A program made the position numbers and the translations under genes. The notes beneath the pieces were generated by a model. It had not been told where the DNA came from. It did not search any database and saw only the letters and a program-made list of their open reading frames with translations. Positions 1-6,053 of a DNA stretch of 6,122 bases are shown here, one piece after another. Positions within the stretch are counted from its first letter, which is position 1; every line of letters begins with the position of its first letter. This DNA is from Flavobacterium sp. (lineage in GTDB: Bacteria > Bacteroidota > Bacteroidia > Flavobacteriales > Flavobacteriaceae): positions 1 through 6,122 of the forward strand of contig DMHA01000231.1 in the NCBI GenBank assembly GCA_003449615.1, read 5' to 3'.

Positions 1-428
1 CTTTGTGTTTGTGCGAAGGAATGATGGAAAACGGCACACTTCACACCATTGACATCAAAGAAGAATTGGTCGATTTTCAGCGCAAATATTTTGACAAATC
101 GCCTTGGGGAAATCAAATCGTACAACATCTTGGCGAAGCTTTGGATATTATTCCCACTTTAGATTTGAAATTTGACTTGGTTTTTATCGATGCCGACAAG
201 GAAAATTACATCAACTATTTTGAAATGATTGTTCCAAAAATGAACCAAGGAGGCATTATTCTCTCGGACAATGTTTTGTGGAGCGGAAAGGTTTTGGAGC
301 CTTTGCAAGCCAATGATGTAAGCACAAAAATACTTATGGAATACAACCTTTTATTGAAAAATGATCCAAGAGTGGAAACCGTTTTATTGCCTATTCGCGA
401 TGGTTTGACGGTGAGTCGGGTTTTGTAA
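1..428 (+). CDS. O-methyltransferase, SAM-dependent class I (5'-partial)
   Basis: This is the C-terminal 142 or so residues of a cation-dependent O-methyltransferase of the caffeoyl-CoA OMT type (Methyltransf_3, COG4122), which moves a methyl group from S-adenosylmethionine to a hydroxyl on a small cytoplasmic substrate. The substrate cannot be told from sequence. The reading frame (codons from base 3) is open to the left edge, so the start and the glycine-rich SAM motif I lie outside the window; bacterial members are about 210-220 residues, so roughly 70 are missing. Numbering from base 3, the visible landmarks are TID (Asp17, likely contact to the SAM ribose), FIDADKENY at 61-69 (metal and SAM site), LSDNVLWSG at 88-96 (Asp89 and Asn90, second metal-ligand pair) and the C-terminal RDGLTVSR at 132-139. 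The end is intact, with TAA at 426-428 just before a strong hairpin. Family assignment is firm; physiological role is unknown. Confidence 0.9.
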   Translation, partial: LCLCEGMMENGTLHTIDIKEELVDFQRKYFDKSPWGNQIVQHLGEALDIIPTLDLKFDLVFIDADKENYINYFEMIVPKMNQGGIILSDNVLWSGKVLEPLQANDVSTKILMEYNLLLKNDPRVETVLLPIRDGLTVSRVL

Positions 429-474
429 TTCAACCCAGTCAGTCCCGATAGCTATCGGGACTGACTGGGTTGAA
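429..474. terminator. 46-nt perfect palindrome, likely bidirectional terminator
   Basis: Bases 429-451 are the exact reverse complement of 452-474, giving a 23-bp stem (fewer pairs once a minimal loop is allowed) centred on CCCGATAGCTATCGGG (444-459). It fills the gap between the convergent methyltransferase (stop at 428) and PAP2 gene (stop at 482), starting right after the first stop codon. The position suggests termination on both strands. However, neither strand has a clean U-tract after the stem (the plus side reads attaaaattaaaaatt), so it is not a textbook intrinsic terminator. A REP-like dispersed palindrome is an alternative. Confidence 0.7.
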
Positions 475-481
475 ATTAAAA

Positions 482-1039
482 TTAAAAATTTCTCTTTTGT
501 GCTATTCGATACAATTTGAACATCAAAAAACCCAAAATTCCTCCACACAAATACCCGCAAATAATATCTAAAGGATAATGCAACCCCAAGTAAATTCGGC
601 TATAAGCGAAGATTAATGGCCATAAAAACAGCAACCAAAAGTAGTTGTAATGTTTTTTGAAAATCAGGTATAAAAAAGTGGCAACTCCCATTGAATTTGT
701 GGCGTGCCCCGAGAAAAAGCTGAATGTCGAACTAGATTTTACTATTCGAATAAATAAATTTATTTCGGGATTGTTGCAAGGTCGCAATCTTTGAAATCCG
801 TTTTTGAATAAGTTTGCGGTTTGGTCTGTTAGAACAATCAAAATCGCAACAAATAAAATCAAATACAAGCTTTGTTTCGTACCTAATTTCTTGAAAATAA
901 GATAAATCAAAAGTATAAAAAGCGGAATCCACGAAGTTTGTTTGGTAATCAGCAACCAAAATCCGTCATGCTTTTCGGAACCTAAACCGTTTAAGAAAAT
1001 AAATAAATCGGTGTCAAGAGACAAGACTTTTTCTAGCAT
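482..1039 (-). CDS. PAP2 family membrane phosphatase
   Basis: A 185-residue integral membrane phosphatase of the PAP2 (type 2 phosphatidic acid phosphatase) superfamily. Bacterial relatives remove phosphate from lipid carriers or lipids such as undecaprenyl diphosphate, phosphatidylglycerol phosphate or lipid A, with the active site on the periplasmic face. All three signature motifs are intact: K-x6-RP (Lys79, Arg86, Pro87), SGH (110-112, catalytic-region His112) and SR-x5-H-x3-D (Ser147, Arg148, nucleophilic His154, Asp158). Hydrophobic stretches near 36-50, 57-75, 115-127, 131-147 and 157-174 fit a multi-pass topology; length is normal for small bacterial members. The ATG at 1039-1037 overlaps the TAA stop of the upstream tatA by one base (TAATG), so translational coupling is likely. 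The C-terminus ends shortly before the palindrome. Which lipid is hydrolysed cannot be decided; an undecaprenyl-diphosphatase (BcrC-like) role is one possibility, not shown. Confidence 0.92.
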   Translation of the reverse strand: MLEKVLSLDTDLFIFLNGLGSEKHDGFWLLITKQTSWIPLFILLIYLIFKKLGTKQSLYLILFVAILIVLTDQTANLFKNGFQRLRPCNNPEINLFIRIVKSSSTFSFFSGHATNSMGVATFLYLIFKKHYNYFWLLFLWPLIFAYSRIYLGLHYPLDIICGYLCGGILGFLMFKLYRIAQKRNF

Positions 1040-1506
1040 TATTTTTTGCGTTTTATGGGGCCAATTGTGTCTTCAATTTCGGTTTCCTTCTGGGATTCAT
1101 CTTTAGCTATATCTGCTTTGACTTTGTCCATTTCAGTTGAAGATGGAGATAAATTTTCTTGTACAGATGTTGGATTTTCATCAACAATACTGTTTTTAAC
1201 TTTGTCTATTTCTGTCGAAAAATTATCCGAAATTCCTTTTAAAGGATTCGTATCGCCTAGCAAATTTGTTTTGGCACTGTTGATTTCAGAGGTAATATTG
1301 TTGGTTAAATCGCTCAACATATTCTGGTCGAAACCATTGGCTTCAGCTCCTTTTTGAATTTCATTTTTGATATCGTTGGTGGCGTTTTTTAATTGTGCCA
1401 TTGCTTTGCCCATTGTTCGTGCCATTTCTGGAACTTTATCAGAGCCAAAAAGCATTAAAACAATGAATAGTATAAAAATTAATTCGCCTCCGCCAATTCC
1501 AAACAT
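1039..1506 (-). CDS. tatA: Sec-independent (twin-arginine) translocase subunit TatA/TatB-like
   Basis: A 155-residue TatA/B-family protein, part of the inner-membrane machinery that exports folded proteins with twin-arginine signals. Residues 1-21 give the short N-terminal membrane helix ending in the hallmark FG (Phe20-Gly21), followed by a hinge and an amphipathic helix at about 23-50 (SDKVPEMARTMGKAMAQLK). Glu8 in GGGELIF is the residue usual in TatB rather than the Gln of E. coli TatA, but Bacteroidetes TatA-like proteins often have Glu here, so A versus B cannot be fixed. The tail from about 50 to 155 is long for TatA, hydrophilic, and holds three related motifs (TSEINSAK 72-79, STEIDKVK 97-104, STEMDKVK 123-130), then a basic end (IKRKK). 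The ATG at 1506-1504 sits directly at the membrane helix, as the family requires. The stop overlaps the PAP2 start. No tatC is visible in this window. Confidence 0.9.
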   Translation of the reverse strand: MFGIGGGELIFILFIVLMLFGSDKVPEMARTMGKAMAQLKNATNDIKNEIQKGAEANGFDQNMLSDLTNNITSEINSAKTNLLGDTNPLKGISDNFSTEIDKVKNSIVDENPTSVQENLSPSSTEMDKVKADIAKDESQKETEIEDTIGPIKRKK

Positions 1507-1524
1507 AATCTATTTTTTAAGCTG

Positions 1525-1553
1525 CAAAGTTACAAAGATGTACAGTTACAAAA
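1525..1553 (-). promoter_or_regulatory. Putative Bacteroidetes-type promoter for tatA-PAP2
   Basis: On the minus strand, TAACTTTG (1532-1525) matches the Bacteroidetes -7 consensus TAnnTTTG exactly. A TTTTG (1553-1549) lies 16 nt upstream as a possible -33 element, slightly closer than the usual 17-23. Transcription would start a few bases downstream, giving a leader of about 15 nt before the tatA ATG at 1506. A direct repeat TTTGTAACT (1552-1544 and 1536-1528) overlaps both boxes. The prediction rests on consensus matching alone in AT-rich DNA. It implies tatA-PAP2 can be transcribed separately from the M1 peptidase gene 72 nt upstream. Confidence 0.45.
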
Positions 1554-1578
1554 GAGTATAATTTAAAATTAATTAACA

Positions 1579-3855
1579 TCAATCAAATTTCGATTTCAAC
1601 TCAACTTTTGGCCAAGAATTATTGGTTAAATCAATATCGGCTGTTTCCTCTTTTGGGTCAATTTGAATAGATTTAATCATTTTTTCGGTTGCAAAAACTC
1701 TTTTGGCAGTGTCATTATTCTTTCTCCAAATTTGTGCTGGAAATTTGAAGTTTTCTTTGGTATCGTCATCATAAGTAATCTCAACAATAATGGGCATTAA
1801 CATTCCTCCTGGTTTGTTAAATTCAACTTCATAAAAATATTTAGGGTTTTTCATAGTTGCCTTTTCCTCTTCAGAAAATTTTGTTGCAATATAATCTGAA
1901 AGTATTTGGAGCGAATTTTTATCAAATGCCTGCTTTTTATCCGAACTCAATTCTGAATGGGTTCCAGAAACCAAGTATACAAAAGGCCCGTTTTCTGTTC
2001 CAAAACGTCTTTTATTGATTGTAGCATCTTTCAGTTCTTTTGTTGGAGTATCAGTTACATAATATTGCTTAACTTCTTTAATGCCAATATCAACATAATC
2101 AGTAGAGTAAAACCAACCTCTAAAAAACCAATCCAAATCCACGGCAGAAGCATCTTCCATAGTTCTGAAAAAATCTTCGGGAGTGGGATGCTTGAATTTC
2201 CAACGATTGGCATAAACTTTAAAGGCGTAATCAAACAATTCTCTTCCCATAATGGTTTCTCTCAGAATATTCAATCCTGTTGCAGGTTTTCCATAAGCAT
2301 TGTTACCGAAATCGTGAATACTCTCTGAATTGGACATAATTGGTTCTAAAAATTTTTGGTCACCACTCATATAAGGAACAATACCTTTTGGAGAGCCACG
2401 CCTAGATGGGAAGTTAGTTCCTAACTCTTGTTGTGCCATATATTGCATAAAAGTATTGAGACCTTCATCCATCCAAGACCATTGACGCTCGTCTGAATTG
2501 ACTATCATCGGGAAAAAATTATGCCCAACTTCGTGAATTATTACGCCAATCATTCCGTTTTTGACTTGTGTACTTGTTACCCCATTCTCATCAGGGCGAC
2601 CAAAATTCCAACAAATCATTGGGTATTCCATACCTTGATCTTCGGCAGAAACTGAAACGGCTTTTGAATAAGGATAGTCAAAGGTATGAGATGAATAGCT
2701 TTTTAAAGTATGAGCAACAGTAAGTGTAGAAGTTTCTCCCCAAAGCGGATTGGCCTCTTTTGGATAAACCGATTCTGCCATTACGATTTTTCCATTCAAT
2801 TGTACCGCCATGGCATCGTAGATGAATTTTCGAGAAGTGGCAATTCCAAAATCTCTCACGTTCTTGGCACTAAATTTCCAGATTTTTTTCTTGTCAGAAA
2901 ATCCTTTTTCAGCATTTTCTGCTTCTGTTTGAGTGACAATAACAACAGGTTTGTCAAATGCTTTTTGGGCTAATTCATATCGTTTTACTTGTTCGGGTGT
3001 AAACACTTCGTTTCTATTCAGCAATTCTCCAGTTGCATTCAAAACGTGGTCGGCAGGAACTGTGATATTCACATCAAAATTTCCAAAAGGCAATGTAAAT
3101 TCTCCACTTCCCCAGAATTGCATATTTTGCCAACCCTCAACATCGTTATAAACCGCCATTCTCGGATAGAATTGAGCAATTACATAGAGTTTATTGCCAT
3201 CTTTTTCAAAAAATTCATAACCCGATCTACCTCCGTCTTGTCGATAATTGTTGATGTTGTACCACCATTTGATAGAAAAAGAAATTTTCTCTCCAGATTT
3301 CATAGGAGTGGACAAATCGATGCGCATCATCGTTTGATTTATCGTATAACTCATTTTATTTCCTTTAGAATCCTTTACATATTCAATATTAAAACCGCGT
3401 TCCAATCCTTGTTTCAAAAATTTGTTGGCAAAATTATTAGGTGTGAATACTTCTTGCGTTCTTTGGTTTTCGGCTAAAGGAGATTGCGAATTTTTTGCAG
3501 CTTGGTTTTGGTCTAATTGTACCCACAAATACGCCAATGTATCTGGTGAATTGTTGTAATAAGTTATGGTTTCTGACCCACTTAATTTTGAATTTTTGTC
3601 ATCTAACTCAATGTCAATTTTATAATCGGCTTGTTGCTGATAATAGGCTGGTCCCGGTGCGCCAGAGGCTGTTCGAAACATATTTGGAGTTGCCAATAAA
3701 TCATACATTTGACTGAATTTATTGGTGTCATAACTTCCTGGTTTTTTTGCGGTTTCCTCTGCGGGTTTGGTTTGTGCTATAACAAAAATTGGGCAAATCA
3801 ATAGTAGTATGATGGCATTTTTCATAGAAAGAATGTTATTTATAGTTTGAGACAT
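1579..3855 (-). CDS. Exported M1 family zinc metallopeptidase (aminopeptidase-like)
   Basis: A 758-residue gluzincin of peptidase family M1, predicted to remove N-terminal residues from peptides outside the cytoplasm. The zinc site is complete: HEVGH at 441-445 (zinc ligands His441 and His445, catalytic Glu442) and Glu464 after 18 residues in WMDEGLNTF. The substrate-binding GxMEN loop appears as GMEYP (408-412). Tyr521 in AYGKPATGL is the likely transition-state tyrosine. The N-terminal beta domain spans about 70-310, the catalytic core about 320-590 ending in DWFFRGWFYS, and a beta-rich C-terminal part runs 600-758; no type IX secretion tail is obvious. A second ATG at codon 11 (3825-3823) begins a classic signal peptide (MKNAIILLLICPIFVIA|Q) and may be the true start; the longer form has an unusual polar lead MSQTINNILS. 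It begins 16 nt after the DUF6702 stop, so cotranscription is likely. Substrate specificity is unknown. Confidence 0.93.
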   Translation of the reverse strand: MSQTINNILSMKNAIILLLICPIFVIAQTKPAEETAKKPGSYDTNKFSQMYDLLATPNMFRTASGAPGPAYYQQQADYKIDIELDDKNSKLSGSETITYYNNSPDTLAYLWVQLDQNQAAKNSQSPLAENQRTQEVFTPNNFANKFLKQGLERGFNIEYVKDSKGNKMSYTINQTMMRIDLSTPMKSGEKISFSIKWWYNINNYRQDGGRSGYEFFEKDGNKLYVIAQFYPRMAVYNDVEGWQNMQFWGSGEFTLPFGNFDVNITVPADHVLNATGELLNRNEVFTPEQVKRYELAQKAFDKPVVIVTQTEAENAEKGFSDKKKIWKFSAKNVRDFGIATSRKFIYDAMAVQLNGKIVMAESVYPKEANPLWGETSTLTVAHTLKSYSSHTFDYPYSKAVSVSAEDQGMEYPMICWNFGRPDENGVTSTQVKNGMIGVIIHEVGHNFFPMIVNSDERQWSWMDEGLNTFMQYMAQQELGTNFPSRRGSPKGIVPYMSGDQKFLEPIMSNSESIHDFGNNAYGKPATGLNILRETIMGRELFDYAFKVYANRWKFKHPTPEDFFRTMEDASAVDLDWFFRGWFYSTDYVDIGIKEVKQYYVTDTPTKELKDATINKRRFGTENGPFVYLVSGTHSELSSDKKQAFDKNSLQILSDYIATKFSEEEKATMKNPKYFYEVEFNKPGGMLMPIIVEITYDDDTKENFKFPAQIWRKNNDTAKRVFATEKMIKSIQIDPKEETADIDLTNNSWPKVELKSKFD

Positions 3856-3871
3856 AATTATGGATTGGAAA

Positions 3872-4372
3872 TTAATATTTTAATGTTTTGGAAGTTGTCG
3901 AATTGGTCAAAAGAAAGCTTTTTTTTGCACCCAAAACAGTAACATTTATCATGTTTTGTTGATCAGAAAAACATTCAATCAAGATGCTGTTGTTTACTTC
4001 AAGATGGCTAATTTTAGAAATATTTTTAATGTTCCAATAGCAAACAAGCTCATCACCATCAATTTCTTTACTCAAAAAATTCAGAGGTTTAACTTGTCCA
4101 TTTACTTTTATCGAAAAGCGATTGGATAAATATTCTTTTAACAACAATTCTTCAGCACTACTATTTTCGCTTTCGATAGTAATTTTCTTTTGGTATTTTT
4201 TTTCCAATGCTTTGTTCAAATCCTCAATATGTATTCGAGAAGTAATCTGAAGCATTTTCTTCTCTGAAGCATAATTTATTTGGTACAAAGCCATGTGAAA
4301 TTTATGAACAGTAGCAGCGGTTAATGTCAATAAAAGTATGGGTAATACAATAGCGATAATTTGTTTTTTCAT
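3872..4372 (-). CDS. DUF6702 family exported protein
   Basis: A 166-residue protein I recognise as DUF6702, a Bacteroidetes family of unknown function. Residues 1-20 form a signal peptide (Lys-Lys start, then a hydrophobic core IIAIVLPILLLTLTA), followed by HKFHMALYQINYASEKKMLQ, the typical family opening with a His close to the mature N-terminus. Later landmarks are the ISRIHIEDL-type strand (44-52), FSIKVNGQVKPL (86-97), the segment ILIECFSDQQNMINV (130-144) and the closing KKSFLLT (150-156). The predicted character is a mainly beta fold exported to the periplasm or surface; no catalytic motif is evident. It lies between the CarboxypepD_reg-like gene (67-nt gap) and the M1 peptidase gene (16-nt gap), all on one strand. 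As I recall, this family often neighbours an M1 peptidase gene, which suggests a helper role, but this is inference. The ATG at 4372-4370 is well supported by the signal peptide. Confidence 0.82.
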   Translation of the reverse strand: MKKQIIAIVLPILLLTLTAATVHKFHMALYQINYASEKKMLQITSRIHIEDLNKALEKKYQKKITIESENSSAEELLLKEYLSNRFSIKVNGQVKPLNFLSKEIDGDELVCYWNIKNISKISHLEVNNSILIECFSDQQNMINVTVLGAKKSFLLTNSTTSKTLKY

Positions 4373-4376
4373 TTTC

Positions 4377-4384
4377 CAAAAGTA
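4377..4384 (-). promoter_or_regulatory. Possible -7 promoter box before the DUF6702 gene
   Basis: TACTTTTG on the minus strand (4384-4377) matches TAnnTTTG exactly and ends four bases before the DUF6702 ATG, so a transcript from it would be leaderless or nearly so. No TTG is found at the expected -33 distance. It may be a chance match within an operon, and the evidence is weak. Confidence 0.22.
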
Positions 4385-4439
4385 GTAAATCTTATGAATT
4401 TTTCATTTTTTGAATAAAAAAATAGTTCATTTATGGGCT

Positions 4440-5162
4440 TTATTTTTCGTTCGCAATAATTTCGTTGTATTTTTTTGCCAAAGGAATAATCAAAAACTCA
4501 ATTTTGGTTTTGTTTTTAGACTTCAAAACATCTGAAATTTCACCAACTTCAAGGCAGTAATATTGAAATCCTTTGACATAATCAGCAGGAATTTTTAGTG
4601 TATTTGTGAAAAAATCATCCTCAAAAAGATAATCAAATAGCACTAACAATCGCTCTTTCTTTTCTACTTCAATTCCTTTTTTTAGCATTGCAGTTCGACC
4701 CGATAGATAATTCAAAAGGGCGTCACCAGGAGTTGAAAGCGCAGTATATAGCCTCCTTTCTGCCGGCGTATATTTTTTTATTCCTCTGGGAGAAATCCCC
4801 AACGCAACTGCATTTATTTCAGGATGTTTGTTGACGATTACCTCTTCGAGTTGGGTAATTTTAGCTGTCATTTTAATGGTTATTTGGTCTGATTTCAAAT
4901 CATCTTCTTCGATTATTCTGCGGTGATACTCTAAATTCACTGATGAAAAAACCAATAAATCTTCGGCTTTTGCCAAGATATAAAAGTTGCCATCATTATC
5001 GCTTAGGGTACTTTTTTCGTTAACCAAATTGACAATAGTAACTCCAGCAACATTGACTGATTCGGCCATTATTTTTCCGTGAAGCATTTTTTCGTCAGTA
5101 GTTTGACCAATAGTAATTTGGCAAAGTAACAGTAAAAGAAATTCAAACTTTCGTGGTAACAA
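4440..5162 (-). CDS. CarboxypepD_reg-like domain protein, exported
   Basis: A 240-residue exported protein with a carboxypeptidase D regulatory-like beta-sandwich (PF13715 type). Residues 1-20 make a signal peptide (FEFLLLLLCQITIGQ, likely cut before or after Gln20). The regulatory-like domain spans about 27-100: LHGKI opening, VAGVTIVNL, then STLSDNDGNFYILA (51-64), which is the usual turn of this fold. It is followed by TQLEEVIVNK (103-112), resembling the segment between this domain and the plug in SusC-type TonB-dependent transporters, but here no plug or barrel follows. The C-terminal part (about 113-240) has charged helices and contains KKYTPAERRLYTA, SGRTAMLKKGIEVEKKE and KSKNKTKIEFLI, which I associate with a conserved Flavobacteriaceae family of unknown function. 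The start is a TTG at 5162; no in-frame ATG precedes the signal peptide before the upstream stop (5210-5208). It is the first gene of the putative three-gene operon with DUF6702 and M1. Confidence 0.82.
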   Translation of the reverse strand: MLPRKFEFLLLLLCQITIGQTTDEKMLHGKIMAESVNVAGVTIVNLVNEKSTLSDNDGNFYILAKAEDLLVFSSVNLEYHRRIIEEDDLKSDQITIKMTAKITQLEEVIVNKHPEINAVALGISPRGIKKYTPAERRLYTALSTPGDALLNYLSGRTAMLKKGIEVEKKERLLVLFDYLFEDDFFTNTLKIPADYVKGFQYYCLEVGEISDVLKSKNKTKIEFLIIPLAKKYNEIIANEK

Positions 5163-5311
5163 TTTTCTGTTTTTTAGCGTTGTAAAAATAGGGTAATGTG
5201 TTCCAAATTAAATAGTAAGAACTTGGTAAAAAAATGTTAATTAAAATTTTTGAAATGCAACTTTAAAGGAGCGATTTCATATCTTTAACCCAAACTTATT
5301 TTGTTGAAACT
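5163..5311. other. Divergent intergenic spacer, probable promoters both ways
   Basis: This AT-rich spacer lies between two divergent genes and should hold the promoters of both. Towards pepE, TATCTTTA (5280-5287) is one base off TAnnTTTG and would give a leader of about 20 nt; no convincing -33 TTG sits at the right distance. Towards the CarboxypepD_reg-like gene, TATTTTTA on the minus strand (5192-5185 region) is also one mismatch off. An 8-bp palindrome TTAATTAA is at 5237-5244. No riboswitch-like or strong operator structure is evident. Confidence 0.35.
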
Positions 5312-6022
5312 ATGAGCAAAAATTTGATTATTGCCAGTACATCTTCGCTTTACGGCGGGGATTATTTAGACTATTTGTTGCCAGAATTACAAATCCATTT
5401 CGAGAATTGCAAAACGATTTTGTTTATCCCGTTCGCTAGACCAAGCGGTATTTCTCACGAGGATTATACCAAAAAAGTGGGGCTGGCTTTCGCCAAAATC
5501 GGAAAGGAAGTGAAAGGAATTCACGAATTTGAAGATTATTCAATTGCAATTCAAAAAGCAGAAGGAATATTTACAGGCGGTGGAAACACTTTTTTATTGG
5601 TCGCTCAATTGTATAAAAATGATTGTATGCTTGCTTTGGCCGATGTCTTAAAAAACGGAACGCCATATTTGGGAACCAGTGCTGGTAGCAATATTTGTGG
5701 CTTAACTATGCAAACTACAAATGATATGCCCATTGTTTATCCGCCAAGTTTTAAAACTTTAGGATTAATTCCTTTTAATTTGAATCCGCATTATTTGGAT
5801 GCTGATTTACAATCCAAACATAATGGAGAAACACGAGAAACGAGAATCAAAGAATTTCATTCCTTTAATACTATTCCAGTTTTAGGATTGCGAGAAGGAA
5901 GTTGGCTGGATGTAAAAGGCGACAAAATAATTTTGAAAGGGAATTTGGAGGCCCGCCTTTTTCGGCAAAACCAAATTCCAGAAGAAATGGAACCCGAATC
6001 AGATCTAAGTATATTAAAATAA
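5312..6022 (+). CDS. pepE: Dipeptidase E (alpha-aspartyl dipeptidase), family S51
   Basis: A 236-residue cytoplasmic serine peptidase of family S51 (class I glutamine amidotransferase-like fold), which in Salmonella and E. coli hydrolyses dipeptides with N-terminal aspartate. The catalytic set is intact: nucleophile Ser123 in GTSAGSN (121-127), Asp138 in TTNDMPI and His160 in NPHY. Each is three residues later than Ser120, Asp135 and His157 of the enterobacterial enzyme, so the alignment is nearly gap-free up to this point. Other landmarks are FIPFARPSG (38-46), the glycine loop FTGGGNTFLL (87-96) and LGLREGSWL (191-199). Length is close to the usual 229 or so. There is no signal peptide, as expected. 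The ATG at 5312 fits the family N-terminus; no Shine-Dalgarno is present, which is normal for Bacteroidetes. It is divergent from the exported-protein operon and followed by its own terminator, so it is probably monocistronic. Confidence 0.95.
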   Translation: MSKNLIIASTSSLYGGDYLDYLLPELQIHFENCKTILFIPFARPSGISHEDYTKKVGLAFAKIGKEVKGIHEFEDYSIAIQKAEGIFTGGGNTFLLVAQLYKNDCMLALADVLKNGTPYLGTSAGSNICGLTMQTTNDMPIVYPPSFKTLGLIPFNLNPHYLDADLQSKHNGETRETRIKEFHSFNTIPVLGLREGSWLDVKGDKIILKGNLEARLFRQNQIPEEMEPESDLSILK

Positions 6023-6050
6023 AAAACCCCAAACTTTGGTTTGAGGTTTT
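6023..6050. terminator. Hairpin terminator shared by pepE and tRNA-Gly
   Basis: Bases 6023-6034 pair with 6039-6050 to form a 12-bp stem with one C-A mismatch (6029/6044) and a TTTG loop (6035-6038). It begins immediately after the pepE TAA. In the plus direction the stem ends in TTTT. In the minus direction, away from the tRNA, it ends in a T6 run (complement of 6021-6026), so it fits best as the tRNA terminator and probably acts on both convergent transcripts. Confidence 0.75.
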
Positions 6051-6053
6051 AAG

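Noticed and set aside
3..5. TTG at base 3 as the start of the methyltransferase
   Set aside because: The frame is open to the left edge and the protein lacks SAM motif I, so this codon is an internal leucine of a gene that begins upstream of the window.
2989..3477. 162-codon open frame on the plus strand opposite the M1 peptidase gene
   Set aside because: It lies wholly antisense to a clearly real gene with intact catalytic motifs, its translation is low-complexity and matches no family I know, and it is best explained as a shadow frame. The same holds for 1046-1357, 1957-2328, 2710-2973 and 3495-3716.
3790..3800. Possible lipoprotein signal in the M1 peptidase (LLIC)
   Set aside because: The residue before the cysteine is isoleucine rather than Gly, Ala or Ser, and a normal signal peptidase I site (VIA|Q) follows a few residues later.
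4385..4436. A/T-only hairpin between the CarboxypepD_reg-like and DUF6702 genes as a terminator
   Set aside because: The pairing consists only of A/T runs with no GC-containing stem, as expected by chance in this AT-rich gap; it does not justify splitting the operon.
5265..5271. AAAGGAG resembling a Shine-Dalgarno before pepE
   Set aside because: It is about 40 nt upstream of the ATG with no other start codon at a suitable distance, and this phylum rarely uses such sites.
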